Positions 9,767-20,944 of a DNA stretch of 64,000 bases are shown here, one piece after another. The DNA lies in assembly GCA_027405735.1 (NCBI GenBank), contig JAPEHQ010000007.1:868001-932000 (forward strand). Reading direction: 5' to 3'. The notes below the pieces were generated by a model. The model was given only the letters and a program-made list of their open reading frames with translations. It did no database searches and was not told the origin of the DNA. The stretch is from Mucor racemosus. Lineage: Eukaryota; Mucoromycota; Mucoromycetes; Mucorales; Mucoraceae. Numbering within the stretch: the stretch's first letter is position 1; the number at the start of each line of letters is the position of its first letter. A program made the translations under genes and the position numbers.

Positions 9767-10132
9767 TAGGAATGGGCTTCGATTCGAGTTTGAATCGAGT
9801 TTTAACGGAAACGGCCATTCGATTCGAGTTGGAAAACGGCCCGTTCTTTTGTAACCCAGATAAAAAACGGGGTGGGAGCAAGTATTGGTTTGCCTTAAGG
9901 AGGCTGTTAATATCAATCTTGTCAAGTTAATATGGGATTATGAATTGATAATAGCATATTTGACAGTTTCACAACTTGAAGTATTTTTTCAATAATCCTG
10001 TTTTCGAGCTTAGCTAACAAAAAAAGAAAAGAAGAAACTCGAATACCCTCATTCGAGTTTGCATAAAAAACGGCCCGTTAAAGCAGTCAAACTCGGTTAA
10101 CCGTAATACGATGCGTTGTTTGTGAAATCCTA
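9767..10132 (+). mobile_element. hAT-like non-autonomous element (MITE), 366 bp
   Basis: Flanked by a perfect 8-bp duplication CCCTGAAA (9759-9766 and 10133-10140), the size typical of hAT transposons. The ends are TAGGA and TCCTA, giving a short inverted repeat. Both subterminal zones hold several AACGG / CCGTT motifs and TTCGAGTT motifs, reminiscent of the AAACGG transposase-binding repeats of Ac-type hAT elements. It lies in copy A of R1, and removing it restores R1 colinearity with 42600-42720. It has no coding capacity. Confidence 0.8.
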
Positions 10133-10265
10133 CCCTGAAAGTTCTTCAATATGTGATTAGATATAGAAAAAATGAGACCCTTCGAATTTAAAATTTAAAG
10201 ATTAACAAATTTGAGGCTCAACTTTTCTTAAATTGATTTATCGAGCATGGCATTGGCAACGAGTC
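10133..10265 (+). repeat. R1 repeat copy A, right end
   Basis: Resumes R1 after the hAT-like insertion and matches 42630-42740 (for example TCAACTTTTCTT then ATCGAGCAT). Similarity fades near 10265. Confidence 0.7.
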
Positions 10266-10956
10266 GCCTCTGCAGTGGAATTGCATACTAAAAACGCTTG
10301 AAAATAATAAAATAACCTAAATTCCAAGTGTCGCTCATAAAATATGATGCCACTTGATATGTGAACAACAATAATAATAAACAAACGCTTTAATTAAACA
10401 CAATAGCAAACGCATGTTAAAAATATGAAATACCTTTTTGAGCCATACTACATGTTGTGTAAATGATAGAACCGTTGATCACGGTGCAATAAATTACACA
10501 AATGACATATATATCAAAATAGGATTCTATCCAAATCAATTAATAATAATAAACAAAAAAGATATCAGTTTAGTCAACTACTCATCTACTGTATATTAAA
10601 TTTGCACTATCAATATACAGTAAATGAGATTCAAGCATATAAAAATTACCCCTTAATTTAAGTCTACATAAAATAGATATGACAATAATAAACAAAACGA
10701 TCATTTCCCAAAAGGTTGATATTGTCACACTTGACATCAATCCCTTATGGTCAATGCTCTACATAATCTACCCCTTAAAAATATTAAATCCGTTTAAGTC
10801 TGATGGTATCCAAGTTCTCCAAATTACTGTAAATACCCTCATACTTTTCCAATTATTGCAGAATGTAATGTAAAACATATATCTCAGCACACGACACATT
10901 ATACATTTCACAAACAGCTACATCCACTACATTTCATAAAATATGCAAAAAGATAT
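10266..10956. other. Intergenic, no gene seen
   Basis: AT-rich sequence between R1 copy A and tRNA-Ser. The 64-codon frame at 10679 has no recognisable features. No repeat shared with the rest of the window was noticed. Confidence 0.5.
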
Positions 10957-11038
10957 CGTCGCCTGCAGGATTTGAACCTGCGCACGCAGAGCGTATATGA
11001 TTTCTAGTCATACTCCTTAACCACTCGGACAAAGCGAC
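10957..11038 (-). tRNA. tRNA-Ser (anticodon AGA)
   Basis: 82 nt, cloverleaf with a long variable arm. The acceptor stem GTCGCTT pairs with AGGCGAC (one G-T) and is followed by discriminator G. The anticodon stem TATGA/TCATA encloses loop CTAGAAA, giving anticodon AGA. The T arm has GGTTCAAATCC. It reads serine TCT (and TCC by wobble after A34 modification). No intron. A T-run (TTTTT by reverse strand) is not obvious immediately downstream. Confidence 0.93.
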
Positions 11039-12122
11039 TTTTTATAATTCTTTAAGTATTAAATATAACAGATAGTAAGAATAAATACCTTAAGGTCACG
11101 TGATGTCAATCACGTGCTCTCCGGTTTGTTCGGCTCGATAGGTCTTTTCGGTATTTAATCATTACTAGTTATGAGTATATAAGGTCATATTATATACTTC
11201 AATAATAAATTTGACTTCTTTCTAATATAAATCTATTACTACTACATTTATTAATAGTTGTTCCTTACAGACTAAACATAACTAAAATATCTAATAGCCT
11301 TTGATTGTAGGTACACAACAGTTATGACAAATTTTATGATTTAAATTAAATAAGAATACACCAAAATTTGGTTTCGGTCACGTGAAATTGGAAAGATTCG
11401 GCGTTCTATTTCTCTAATGACTGTAGTATAAAGGATAAAACTCTTAATGTACACATATATTGGAATTAAATAATGCAAGAGTCGACAGGTCATGCCATAT
11501 ACTTTAGTTATTAGAGCTCAAGGTATTCTCTACCTGATTTATCCAAAAACTATACATAGATTTGTGTTATGTTTATACTGATATCCTATGAATAAACTTA
11601 CTATTTTGAATGAACTAATACATAATTGCTGTAATGAAATGGTTTCTACAATTAAATATGTATCAAAGAAACTGTCCATTAATTTACAGCATTGTAGGTA
11701 TCTTGGAATGGTACAAAATTTGAATGAAAGCTATTGTCATGCACTCTTAAAATTGTTAAAATATGTAACAGGATTTTGAAATGTATTCTCTCAAATTGAA
11801 TAGCTTCAATTGCTCTTAATTTCATTCAATGCCAAATCGAATATACAAATTCACATTCAAAAGTGATAGCTTTCACGTTTTTTAATTCATACTTGATTTG
11901 AAATCACCTTGACTGGTTTTACAAGATAAAATGTAGAAATCCAACTATGATTGGATCGGCTTCGTAGATGGCGAACGCGCTCATTTCTACACGAGATGGG
12001 CCCTAAAAAATATTTTCTTTCTTTCTTTCTATTAAAACATAATCATTGCAATGTAGGATAAATAAATCAACTAATTTGAGTATAGCGATTGTTAATGTAT
12101 TATTTATTTCACTCTAGTAGCC
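11039..12122. other. Intergenic with clustered CACGTG boxes, possible LTR remnant upstream of tRNA-Ser
   Basis: CACGTG occurs at 11097-11102, 11111-11116 and 11379-11384, which could bind bHLH factors. TATATAAGG (11176) and AATAAA (11204-11209) lie about 30 bp apart, giving an LTR-like look, but no target duplication was found. The 63-codon frame at 11588 has no recognised features. Confidence 0.4.
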
Positions 12123-13641
12123 ATGGCAACAAACGAACTAGCAACCAATAATTGGGCTACTTGTTCTTCTACTTCTGCTTTGAGCCCTAAACGTGCTCCT
12201 AGTAGTCAACAGGTTTTACCAGATAGTCCTGATTATGTAGATAAATACAATACAAACTCGGATGACCTTCGACTTACATCAAATCTGAATTCTTCAGTAT
12301 CAATAAATCATCTTTCACGCCAACAAAATCTTATTATTGTCGGCTCTCATGAAAAACCCATTACTTTAGGTCGTGGTGGTGCTTGTACTATAAAAATTGG
12401 TCGCCGCAACAGACAAATTAGTCGTGTTCACATTTCAATTGCTTTCAATTCTCAAAATGAGCAATTTGAATTAACAGTTTTGGGATTAAATGGTGCTTGT
12501 GTCGATAATATCCCATATGAGCAACATGGTGTCGCTCCTCTTGAGGATAACAGTTTTGTAGACGTTGTAGGTGATCAATTCCATTTCAAAATGCCACCTC
12601 CACCTTCTTCTATCAGCTTTGCTGATAAAATACAACAACAACAACAACAGCAAGAAGTAAAGAAAATTATAGTTCAAAAGAATACTGATTTCTTTAGAGA
12701 AATGTCACCAGAAGCAGAGCAACAACAAGAAGAAATAACTGATGAAACACCAAGTGAGGAGGCAGCAGCACTTTTACCCACCAAAGATATTGTAAATGTT
12801 TCACCCATTGAAGAATCTGAACAAAAAGAAACATCAAATACCATTGAAGAAAAGCCTCAAGAGGAAGAGGTATTCCCTGCTGAATTGATATCTGAAGAGG
12901 CTCTTTCTCCAATTGAAAAAGAATTATCCCCTGAAATTAATATCGAAGAGGAAATTGTCGAACCGGTTAAAGAGGAAATTGTTCAACCAGTTAAAGAAGA
13001 AAAACCTATTGAGAAGAAACCAACTAAAAAAGAAATTAGAAAAGCTCTCAAGAGAGAAGAAAAGAAGAACGCTTTAATTCTTCAAGAAAAAAAGAAACAA
13101 CATCTTGAAGAAGACACTAACGATTATGCCGAAGTTATTATTGATGCACTTGGTAATGCATTTCATCTTTATCTATAATAATTAATAAGTATTAACATTA
13201 TATAACCTAGTTTTCTCTCGTACATCATCAATGCCCATCAGTGATATCTGTTCTCGTATTTTGAAGGCTAATCCAGTTTATGCCAAACAACCCCGCGAAC
13301 TTTGGATTGAGCGTATTAGTTCGGTTTTACAAGAAAGACCTTTCTTTGGTGAAATCCAACGTAAAGGCAAAACAGCAGATGGATCACCTACTGAGAATTT
13401 GTACTATTACAACAGTGAATTGGATCCCGTTGAATGGCGTCGTGCAACATACACACAAGTTGGTCGTAGTGCTCGTAAATGTACCTTGAAAGATAAGCAA
13501 TACTTTTGGAAGATCCCACCCAAGTTGGGTCGTCATAGAAGCTCTTATATTCCTCCTTCAGCTTCTGATTTAAAAAGACAAAGAGGGACAATTGACAATG
13601 AACAGGATGAAAACGCTGATCCCAAAAAAGTTAAATACTAA
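12123..13641 (+). CDS. FHA-domain protein with conserved basic C-terminal region (two exons)
   Basis: Exons 12123-13152 and 13211-13641 (58-bp intron, phase 1) give 486 residues. An FHA phosphothreonine-binding domain spans about 70-157, with G83-R84, S100-R101-x-H103 and N123-G124, the usual phosphopeptide contacts. A Gln-rich patch and a long Glu/Lys-rich, probably disordered segment (about 165-335) follow. The C-terminal 130 residues are compact: ISDICSRILKANPVY, then ERPFFGEIQRKGK and QYFWKIPPKLG. I read this as a possible winged-helix-like fold. The second exon carries its own ATG at 13231, but joining to the acceptor at 13210 keeps one frame. Yeast Tos4/Plm2 are FHA proteins of similar nuclear type, but orthology is a guess. 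It is convergent with the alcohol oxidase gene. Confidence 0.7.
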
Positions 13642-14049
13642 TTATCATCATTAGTTTTTTTCCTACTAGTATATATACATATTATTTCCTCCTCTTACTC
13701 TATCAGCCGCTTTCACATATATAACCTCACTTTTCTTTTTATCATTGTTTCCTATTTTCTTTATATTTATAAACCTTTTATTTTGCCATAATTTCTTACA
13801 TCAACCCAGCTTACAATGAATGAGTTTCAGGTCTTTTTTTTTTTTTGTAAGGTTTATATTGCGTATTTACTTATATTTTATCAAGTGAAAAAATACATTA
13901 TGAAATATGATGTGCTTAATAATTTTATTCAACTTGAATTTTTTAAATAACTTTCAAAAAGCTCTCAGTATAATTCTTTAAAATGTATGTTGTTTTTTAA
14001 AATATTGATTGATATTAACATGAATATTAAATTTTATTTTTGAAATAAC
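13642..14049. other. Intergenic between convergent genes
   Basis: 408 bp of AT-rich 3' flank shared by the FHA gene and the alcohol oxidase gene, with T-runs. It presumably holds both polyadenylation sites. Confidence 0.5.
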
Positions 14050-16361
14050 TTAAAGTTTAGCATTGCTATTTTTGTTCAAAATGCAATCAGCAATATGCAA
14101 TGCAATAGCTTCAGTTGTGACCATAGGGTTGACACCAGAAGCAGTTGGGAAAACAGATGCATCAGCAACAAACAAATCTTTGACTTCCCATGTTTCGCCT
14201 GTAGGTTTAACAACAGAAGTTTTTGAAGAAATGCCCATGCGGTTAGAACCCATTTGATGAGCACAAAAGACACCAGCACCTTCTTGAGGGAAACCATACT
14301 TGATAACTTGTTGCTTCCAACTAATGAAACGAGGGTTATCAACGCGAGATTCTTCAGAATCTTTGAAAACAAATGGATCTACACCAAATTGACCAGTTTG
14401 AACTTCACGAGCACCAGCAGCAACCAAAATATCGAGAGAGCGATCAATACCGGCAATTAATGATTGACGATCACGACTAGATAAATTAAAGTCAACAATA
14501 ACATTATCCTTATCATCATAACGAACAACACCAGTTGAGTCTTTATCACGAGACAAAATTAAAATGGGAGCACAACGATCATAACGCATCATCATTTCCT
14601 TATGAGCAGCAGCGCCACGCCAAGGTAAAACGGTAGAGAAACTACCTGGATGAAGACATGGTACTTCCAACTTGGCACCATAACCATCATTATCAATACT
14701 TTCTGCTACACCACTGACCGCGGTCATAATTGAACCTTGGAAAGTACGAATTTCATGATCAAAGAAACCAAATGTGATGGAACATGGATGAAGTCTCAAG
14801 TTACGGCCAATATTTTTGTTCTTGAGACCGCTTCTCATCAAAACACCGGGAGATTGTAAAGAACCAGCAGAAAGAACCACTTGATTAGCCTTGATATTGA
14901 CCTTGCGTTCGTAGTTGACAATACATTCGACACCAACTGCTTTACCGTTTTTGGTAATGACTTTATTAACCTTTGTTTTGGCCAAAAATTTAGCATTGTG
15001 TTCATATGCATCACGAAGCCAGGTGTTCATTGAACCATTTTTGATACCTGCTCTACAGCCAGTGTAGCAGAATTCGCATTCATGGGGTCTACCGCCGGTA
15101 TTTTGAGGAATTTCAGCAACAGGATAACCGAGAATTCTTTATAAAATGTTATTTCTTTATGTTATTTTGATTTGATTCAATGTAGATACTTACTTGCAGC
15201 CATTAATTAAGACTTGATTCGATTTATTGTGCACAATACCGTCAGTGGTAGCACCAATTCTTTCGAATACTCTGTCAAGGTCATTGGCGAACTAGGGAAT
15301 TTTTTAGTAACTTGATTAATTTAAAATATGCCATCATTACCTTTGGTGATAAAAAGTGGGACAAACCTTGTTTAGCCCATTCTTCACGAACGAAATGTTG
15401 AAGCTGCAAAAAACAAAATAAAGGTAGGTTAGTATTGATCTACATCTATTTGATAATCTAGATGTTTACTTTGAGAGATGCACACCAATTAACTGTAGTT
15501 CCGCCACCGAAAACACTACCAGCCAACATGGTAATAGAACCTTCATAACTAGGGGCAAATCCACCGTATTCATACAAGTTCTCAAAGCCTTTGGATTCAT
15601 CGACAATGAATTCGTTTTCATGGTGATAACCACCCTTTTCAACAACAAGAACTGATTTACCAGCTTTGGCTAATTGACTAGCAACAACACCTATAATCAA
15701 ACCTTTAATCTCTGTTCCTTACATATAAGATAATGCAGAACTTACCGCCACCAGCACCACTTCCAATAACAACAACATCAAATTCCATATTCTCTTGCAC
15801 TTGTTCAGGCTTCAACATGTCCAATCTCTCGGGTATATTTTCATATTTCTGATCTTTAAGCAAATCATTATAATGCATGGCAATACCCAAATCTTTCGAG
15901 TGTGCGGCATATGCAGGATGACAAGATAATGAATGGAATGTCTTGTAAAGTAATCTTAATTGTGGCAAGAATGAATTTTTCCAGTTGATAAAGATGGCTT
16001 CACGATCAGCCAGGGACAAATTCTTGAATTCATCAAAATAACCAGTTAATGCAAATGTACCTGCACGAGAAGACAGCAATGAGAGCATCAATAAAAGTTC
16101 TTTACGTTTGTCTGGCAATACAGTATGGTTGACAAACTTCTTGATGGTCTCTAAAGATTGAAGTGAAGTACTTGTCAATCTACAAAAGTTGCGTACTTGT
16201 TCTTCGGTGTGTGAGTCTTTTAACTTTAATACAAGCTCATCTTCTTGTTCTTTGGGAAGGGGTGCAATAAATGTATCTAAAATTACTTTTAATGTCTCTA
16301 GTTGGCCTTCATTAAATTCAATAGAAGGTGATACACGGTGTCGAAAGGGATCAGTAGACAT
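14050..16361 (-). CDS. Long-chain fatty alcohol oxidase (GMC flavoprotein), peroxisomal targeting tail
   Basis: Exons 16361-15746, 15690-15470, 15403-15341, 15291-15194 and 15136-14050 encode 694 residues, a usual length for fungal fatty alcohol oxidases. The four introns are 49 to 66 bp. An N-terminal helical region of about 195 residues precedes the FAD-binding motif VVVIGSGAGGGV, which is interrupted by intron 1. FGGGTTVNWCASL follows (flavin contact). The Cys-rich CEFCYTGCRAG segment is typical of this subfamily. C-terminal HQMGSNRMG carries the conserved active-site His, and SGVNPMVTTEAIA is the GMC signature. It oxidises long-chain alcohols to aldehydes using O2 and forms H2O2 in alkane and fatty-alcohol use. 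The protein ends in AKL, a PTS1-type peroxisomal signal. A CACGTG box lies 86 bp upstream of the ATG. Confidence 0.93.
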
Positions 16362-16446
16362 TTTTTTTTGTAAAAGTTAAAGAAGAGAAAAGACTTCTAC
16401 CAAAGCATCTTTCGATATCCAAAACTGATTTATACTTTTATTCCAT

Positions 16447-16452
16447 CACGTG
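16447..16452. promoter_or_regulatory. CACGTG box upstream of the alcohol oxidase gene
   Basis: Palindromic E-box 86 bp before the start codon. Its location suggests a bHLH-type binding site, but a function is only inferred. Confidence 0.3.
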
Positions 16453-17873
16453 TTTTGTGTGGGGAAGTAAATCCTCTAAAATTAAAGGGGTAATCCACGC
16501 ATAAGTTTTAATTGACTTAATTTAGAACCTTTTTTGTACACTTGCACTGCAATAATCAATAATCCTTCCTATTTCTATTATTTTTCCCATCAAGTCCAAC
16601 ATTGATAAAGTTTCTTAGTATACATTATTCCCACCTAACTGAAAATGTCATAAATTATTCAAATCGATTAATTCATTGAGCCATTTATATTTGAAGGGTT
16701 TAAGAGATCAAACCATGCGAATGTGTAGTAATTATTTATTGGCCGAGAATAGACATTTTTTGTCGTATGATGCTTTAATTTGGTTGCTTCACCAGTTGTT
16801 TTATCCATATAAAGAAGAAATATCTTGACAAATAATGATCGAAATCGTCTTTTTTTTTTCACGTCAAGCAAATCTTGGTTTCCAAATTATCTCTATAGAT
16901 TGTTTGTTATACATACATGATGTCTTGGATAGAGTACGAATCTTTAAAGCTTATAAGATACTCATTAATTAGAAATAAACAACTTCTCGTGCAAAAACTG
17001 TACTGATACAACAATTCCCAACCCAGGAGGATAATATATTTTCCGCATATTTTATTTCAGTTGCTTCATTATCAGCATAATGCTTGATATATACGAAAGA
17101 ATAAAATGTTTCTATTCAAAACATACTAAAATCAGTACCTGGCAAAGTTGAGATCAGACAATGCTACTGTATTTCATAATCACATCTAAACAGTGACATC
17201 GAATCTGAAACCCACCCATTTACAAATGTCTATACAAGAAAATTCGATTGTTTGATAACCAAAAGTTAGTTTTTTTGAGGTTTACCGGGGAAAATAAATT
17301 TGGGCATAAATTATGTTCAAAAAGTAGGTTGCCCTGGACATCAAAGATGATCCCATAATGTTTTGATTTCGGAACTTCAACTTTGTTACGCAGGATAATT
17401 CGTTGCTATGCGAAAAAGAAACGTTGCTATGCGAAAAAGAAATGTTGCTATGGCTGATTATCACTGGTTGCCATGCTCTTTGAGCCAATAACAATGACCC
17501 AAAAGCATTTAATCTATGCCTTTTGAATTTGGGTATCTAGATCAACATCAATGTTTAAACAAAATTCCATTGCACCAATCTCAAATCATTGACGTTTAGC
17601 ATAATAAACATTAATATAAACATTGCGTTATCTACATTGACTTCTCCTTGAAACATATCACAAGTTTCAAAGTACAAAAAGTCAAGAGATTGGAAAATTG
17701 ACAATGGCTCCAAAACTTGATTGAAATGGGTTTGTTCATGTGAGACATATATTTCAACATATGATGACGTTGGTATTGTTGCTGAATTTAACACTATATT
17801 TATACAGTACTTGTATATAAACTTGTATTCCAACGTTTGTTTGACCTTTAAACAATATTTTATATTATAAATC
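16453..17873. other. Intergenic, upstream of Rheb; contains short tandem repeat
   Basis: No gene seen. Apparent frames at 17282-17494 and 17555-17998 (minus) are repeat-driven or lie opposite the start of Rheb. Confidence 0.5.
17401..17453. repeat. 21-bp tandem repeat, 2.5 copies
   Basis: Units 17401-17421 and 17422-17442 are identical, and a third begins at 17443. Each starts with GTTGCTATG, and GTTGCCATG recurs at about 17468. These resemble RFX X-box half sites. The repeat is about 430 bp upstream of Rheb. Confidence 0.6.
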
Positions 17874-18628
17874 ATGTCGAGTACAAATCCTCCAAAAGCC
17901 AGAAGAATTGCAGTGCTCGGTGCTCGTGCTGTTGGTAAGAAAGCAAATGTTGCAAATATATTGCAAATATACTCAAAATTTGATTTATATATAGGCAAAT
18001 CATCTCTTGTAATTCAATTTTGTGAGAATCATTTTGTAGATAGTTATTATCCCACCATTGAAAATACTTTTACAAAAACTATCAAATATAGAGGAAATGG
18101 TAATATTAAAGGTAGTGAATTTCAGATGTTGATAACTGAATATTGTTTAAAAACAGAATATAGTGTCGAAATCATGGATACGGCAGGCCAAGACGAATAT
18201 TCTATTCTATCATCTCATCACGCATCTAGCATGAACGGTTATGTCCTTGTATATTCCATATCTTCCAGATCTAGTTTCGATATGGTTAAAATCATCCGAG
18301 ATAAAATTCTGGATTTTACAGGGCTTGAAAGTGTTCCATGCGTAATTGTGGGAAATAAATCTGACTTAAATATCCAAAGACAAGTAACTTTGGAAGAAGG
18401 TAAAGAAATAGGGCAACAATGGCAATGTCCTACTATCGAAACATCTGCTAAACATGATGAGAATGTTTGTAAGTTGAACGATTTCAAATGTTTATTTATG
18501 AAAATCGTAAGCTAATGACTTTTTTGATTCCATTTTTCTCAGCTAAAATATTTGATTTGCTTATCGCTCAAATTGAAAATGCCAATAAACCCCCCACAGA
18601 GGAAAAGGGCGGATGCACTATTTCGTAA
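17874..18628 (+). CDS. rhb1: Rheb-family small GTPase
   Basis: Exons 17874-17934, 17995-18099, 18157-18468 and 18543-18628 (introns 57 to 74 bp) encode 187 residues; human Rheb has 184. The G1 loop GARAVGKSS has Arg where Ras has Gly12, a Rheb hallmark. The effector region YYPTIENTFTK, the G3 box DTAGQDEYS, the G4 box NKSD and the G5 box TSAK are all present. The C-terminus CTIS is a CAAX box for farnesylation, which would anchor the protein to endomembranes. In fungi, Rheb links the TSC complex to TORC1 and to basic amino-acid uptake. The next gene starts 86 bp downstream on the same strand. Confidence 0.95.
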
Positions 18629-18714
18629 TACCAATAAATAAAATATAGCATATAATATATATAATAAGCTTTTCTTTTTCTTTTATTTTCATTCTATTTT
18701 CATTTTTAATTATA

Positions 18715-20071
18715 ATGGCATCGGATAATCAGCAATTCAAAGATAATATGGATAGATTGCTGTTGGTTTTTGTTCATGGATTTAGAGGAACAGATACAAG
18801 CTTTAAAGTAAGTTTATTTTATTTGACCATCAAAGCGTTATAACAATAGATAATTAAAACAAAGCATACTTTTGCAGGACTTTCCCAATAGACTTCAAAC
18901 CATATTAACAAATACTGTCAAGGCAGACGTTAGTGCCATTGTATATCCTTCTTATAAAACTGCTGGGTAAATTATATATCCAAAAGTCTGTTTATACAAA
19001 AGAATTACTCACCATCGAGATATCTAAACAGTGACCTTAAAATAGCCGTTGAAAATTTTTCTGGCTGGTTATGTCAACAAGTATCCGGTATCAAAGAGGA
19101 CATGGATAGACTAGACAGCTCAGGAAAGATAATGATTGCTTTACTAGGCCATTCAATGGGAGGAATTGTCTGTAAGTATCCTTTTAATTTTCTATCATAT
19201 GAGCAATTGATATATGTATATATAAACATGGATTTTTAGCCGCAGAAACAATTTTGAAATTTTACAGCAATAAAAATAATTGTGCAGATCAATTACAAGG
19301 AGCAAAAATTATTGGAATGCTTGCATTCGATACACCTTTTTATTCTATAAACCAAAACTTTGTTGCTGAGAAAGCTTGGTCCAGTGTTGATCAGGTTCGA
19401 GGTTTAGGGAATTTGTGGAACACAGGTGCGGCCACTGTAACAGCAGCAACAGCAACAAGAGCAATTACTGCCAATAATCACAGTAGCGCATCAGGTCGTG
19501 GTGGTGGCGGAAATGCCAAGAAATGGGGATTATTCGCAGGAGTTGTAGGTGCTGCTGCTATAGGTGCTGCTGCTTACATTGCTCGTGATAAGATCCAAAC
19601 ATCTTTGGCAGATGCTTACGATCAGTTGACATTTATTAGCGATTTAACAGATATGAATGGTTGTGATGAAAGAGTTAAAAAATTACTAGAGATACCCGAT
19701 ATGTTTTTTAAATGCTTTTATGTGCAGGTATTTATGCAAATTTGTAGTAGCCTTTTATTTTTTATTGACCTTTATTTTAGTTGAGTGAACTCGGTAGTGA
19801 TTACAAACCAAAAACATTTATCAAATTACCACCAGAAGAAATTGCATATTTATTTGTACCCGTATCCTCTTCTGCTGAAAACGAGATTGCTGCTCATACC
19901 AGTATGTTCAATCCCAAAAAAACAGATCATTATTACGAATTGGGAAGTGATTCGATATCTCTAATCAGTGAAATGGTAGCTCGTTTTCAACGTAAAAATG
20001 GTCCGCCTTTAATTCTTGCAAAAGAAGAAGTTGACCAAAAACAACAAAATCAGAACCCAATAATCCAGTAA
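18715..20071 (+). CDS. Lipase-like alpha/beta hydrolase with internal membrane-like segment
   Basis: Exons 18715-18807, 18878-18966, 19020-19171, 19240-19727 and 19781-20071 (introns 53 to 70 bp) give 370 residues. LLVFVHGFRGTDTSF near the N-terminus is the oxyanion-side strand and loop with HGF. LLGHSMGGIV at about 102-111 holds the nucleophile elbow Ser (G-H-S-M-G). LAFDTPFYSI follows, as in DUF676-type putative serine esterases. A Gly/Ala-rich hydrophobic segment (GLFAGVVGAAAIGAAAYIA, about 200-218) after a Gly-rich basic linker may insert in a membrane. The catalytic Asp and His are not assigned by eye. Substrate unknown; a lipid or thioester hydrolase is the family expectation. Confidence 0.8.
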
Positions 20072-20944
20072 CAACCGCACCAGAATTGCATTTATCATAT
20101 TGTATATCCAATTTCATCATGAAATAAATCTAGATATTTTACTTTTTGGCTACATTTTCAAAAAAAAAAAAGCCTTTAGATCTCAAAATTTTAAAGGAGT
20201 TTTTCTCTTGATTTACAATAATATAGACCGTAGTTAAATTTGCTTTCTAAAACCAAAAGCAATTCTAAGAGGATTTTTTTGGCACACTCCTATACTTTGA
20301 GATACACTCCATTAGAATTACTAAATATTAAATTATTTTACGTTCCTGGCATAAGATACGTGGTTCCAATCTTTAACGCTGCGAAGATTGATTATATTTG
20401 GTCTTACGGCCGCTGCTTACCCCAAGTATTTGTGCCTTGGCAGGTTGTACCTGTTATAAATACTTAATTCTATAAATTAAATAAAACAAACGTATAAAAA
20501 ACAGATAAGTACCAATAAAGCTTCGGCTTAAGAACCGTTGCTTGTAAGCTAGGCTTGGTAATAAAAATGTTGCTAGATTTACTTGCTATATGATACATCA
20601 AGGTGATAAACGCATATAGACGACATGAAATAGAAGGGATATTGTAAGTACTAGAGTAGTCTTTGTTCCTACAATATACTGAGATTAAGCCTTTATCATT
20701 GAATTTGTTCCTTTATGGAACATCTAATAATAAAAAATAGTTTTTTATATTGTACATATATTATTGTAGTAGCAACACGGTTACACTTCATATCCATTAA
20801 TTTCCTTCTAAATAATCAATAAAAAAAATGATATACTCACTTTTTTATAAAACTTCGTACAGTTTGATAAAAGTTACCCTATACAGTTGACAAATTTCAT
20901 TAACGCACTGGTATATTCAGTACAAATTACACTCCATAAGTTAA
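20072..20944. other. Intergenic, no gene seen
   Basis: 3' flank of the hydrolase gene. The small frame at 20240-20467 has no recognised motif. Confidence 0.45.

Noticed and set aside
9613..9930. 105-codon frame
   Set aside because: It runs from R1 into the hAT-like element across its duplication and codes for nothing recognisable.
13231..13641. Independent 136-codon gene after the FHA frame
   Set aside because: A phase-1 intron at 13153-13210 joins it to the FHA exon, and there is no promoter space between them. RNA reads could still overturn this.
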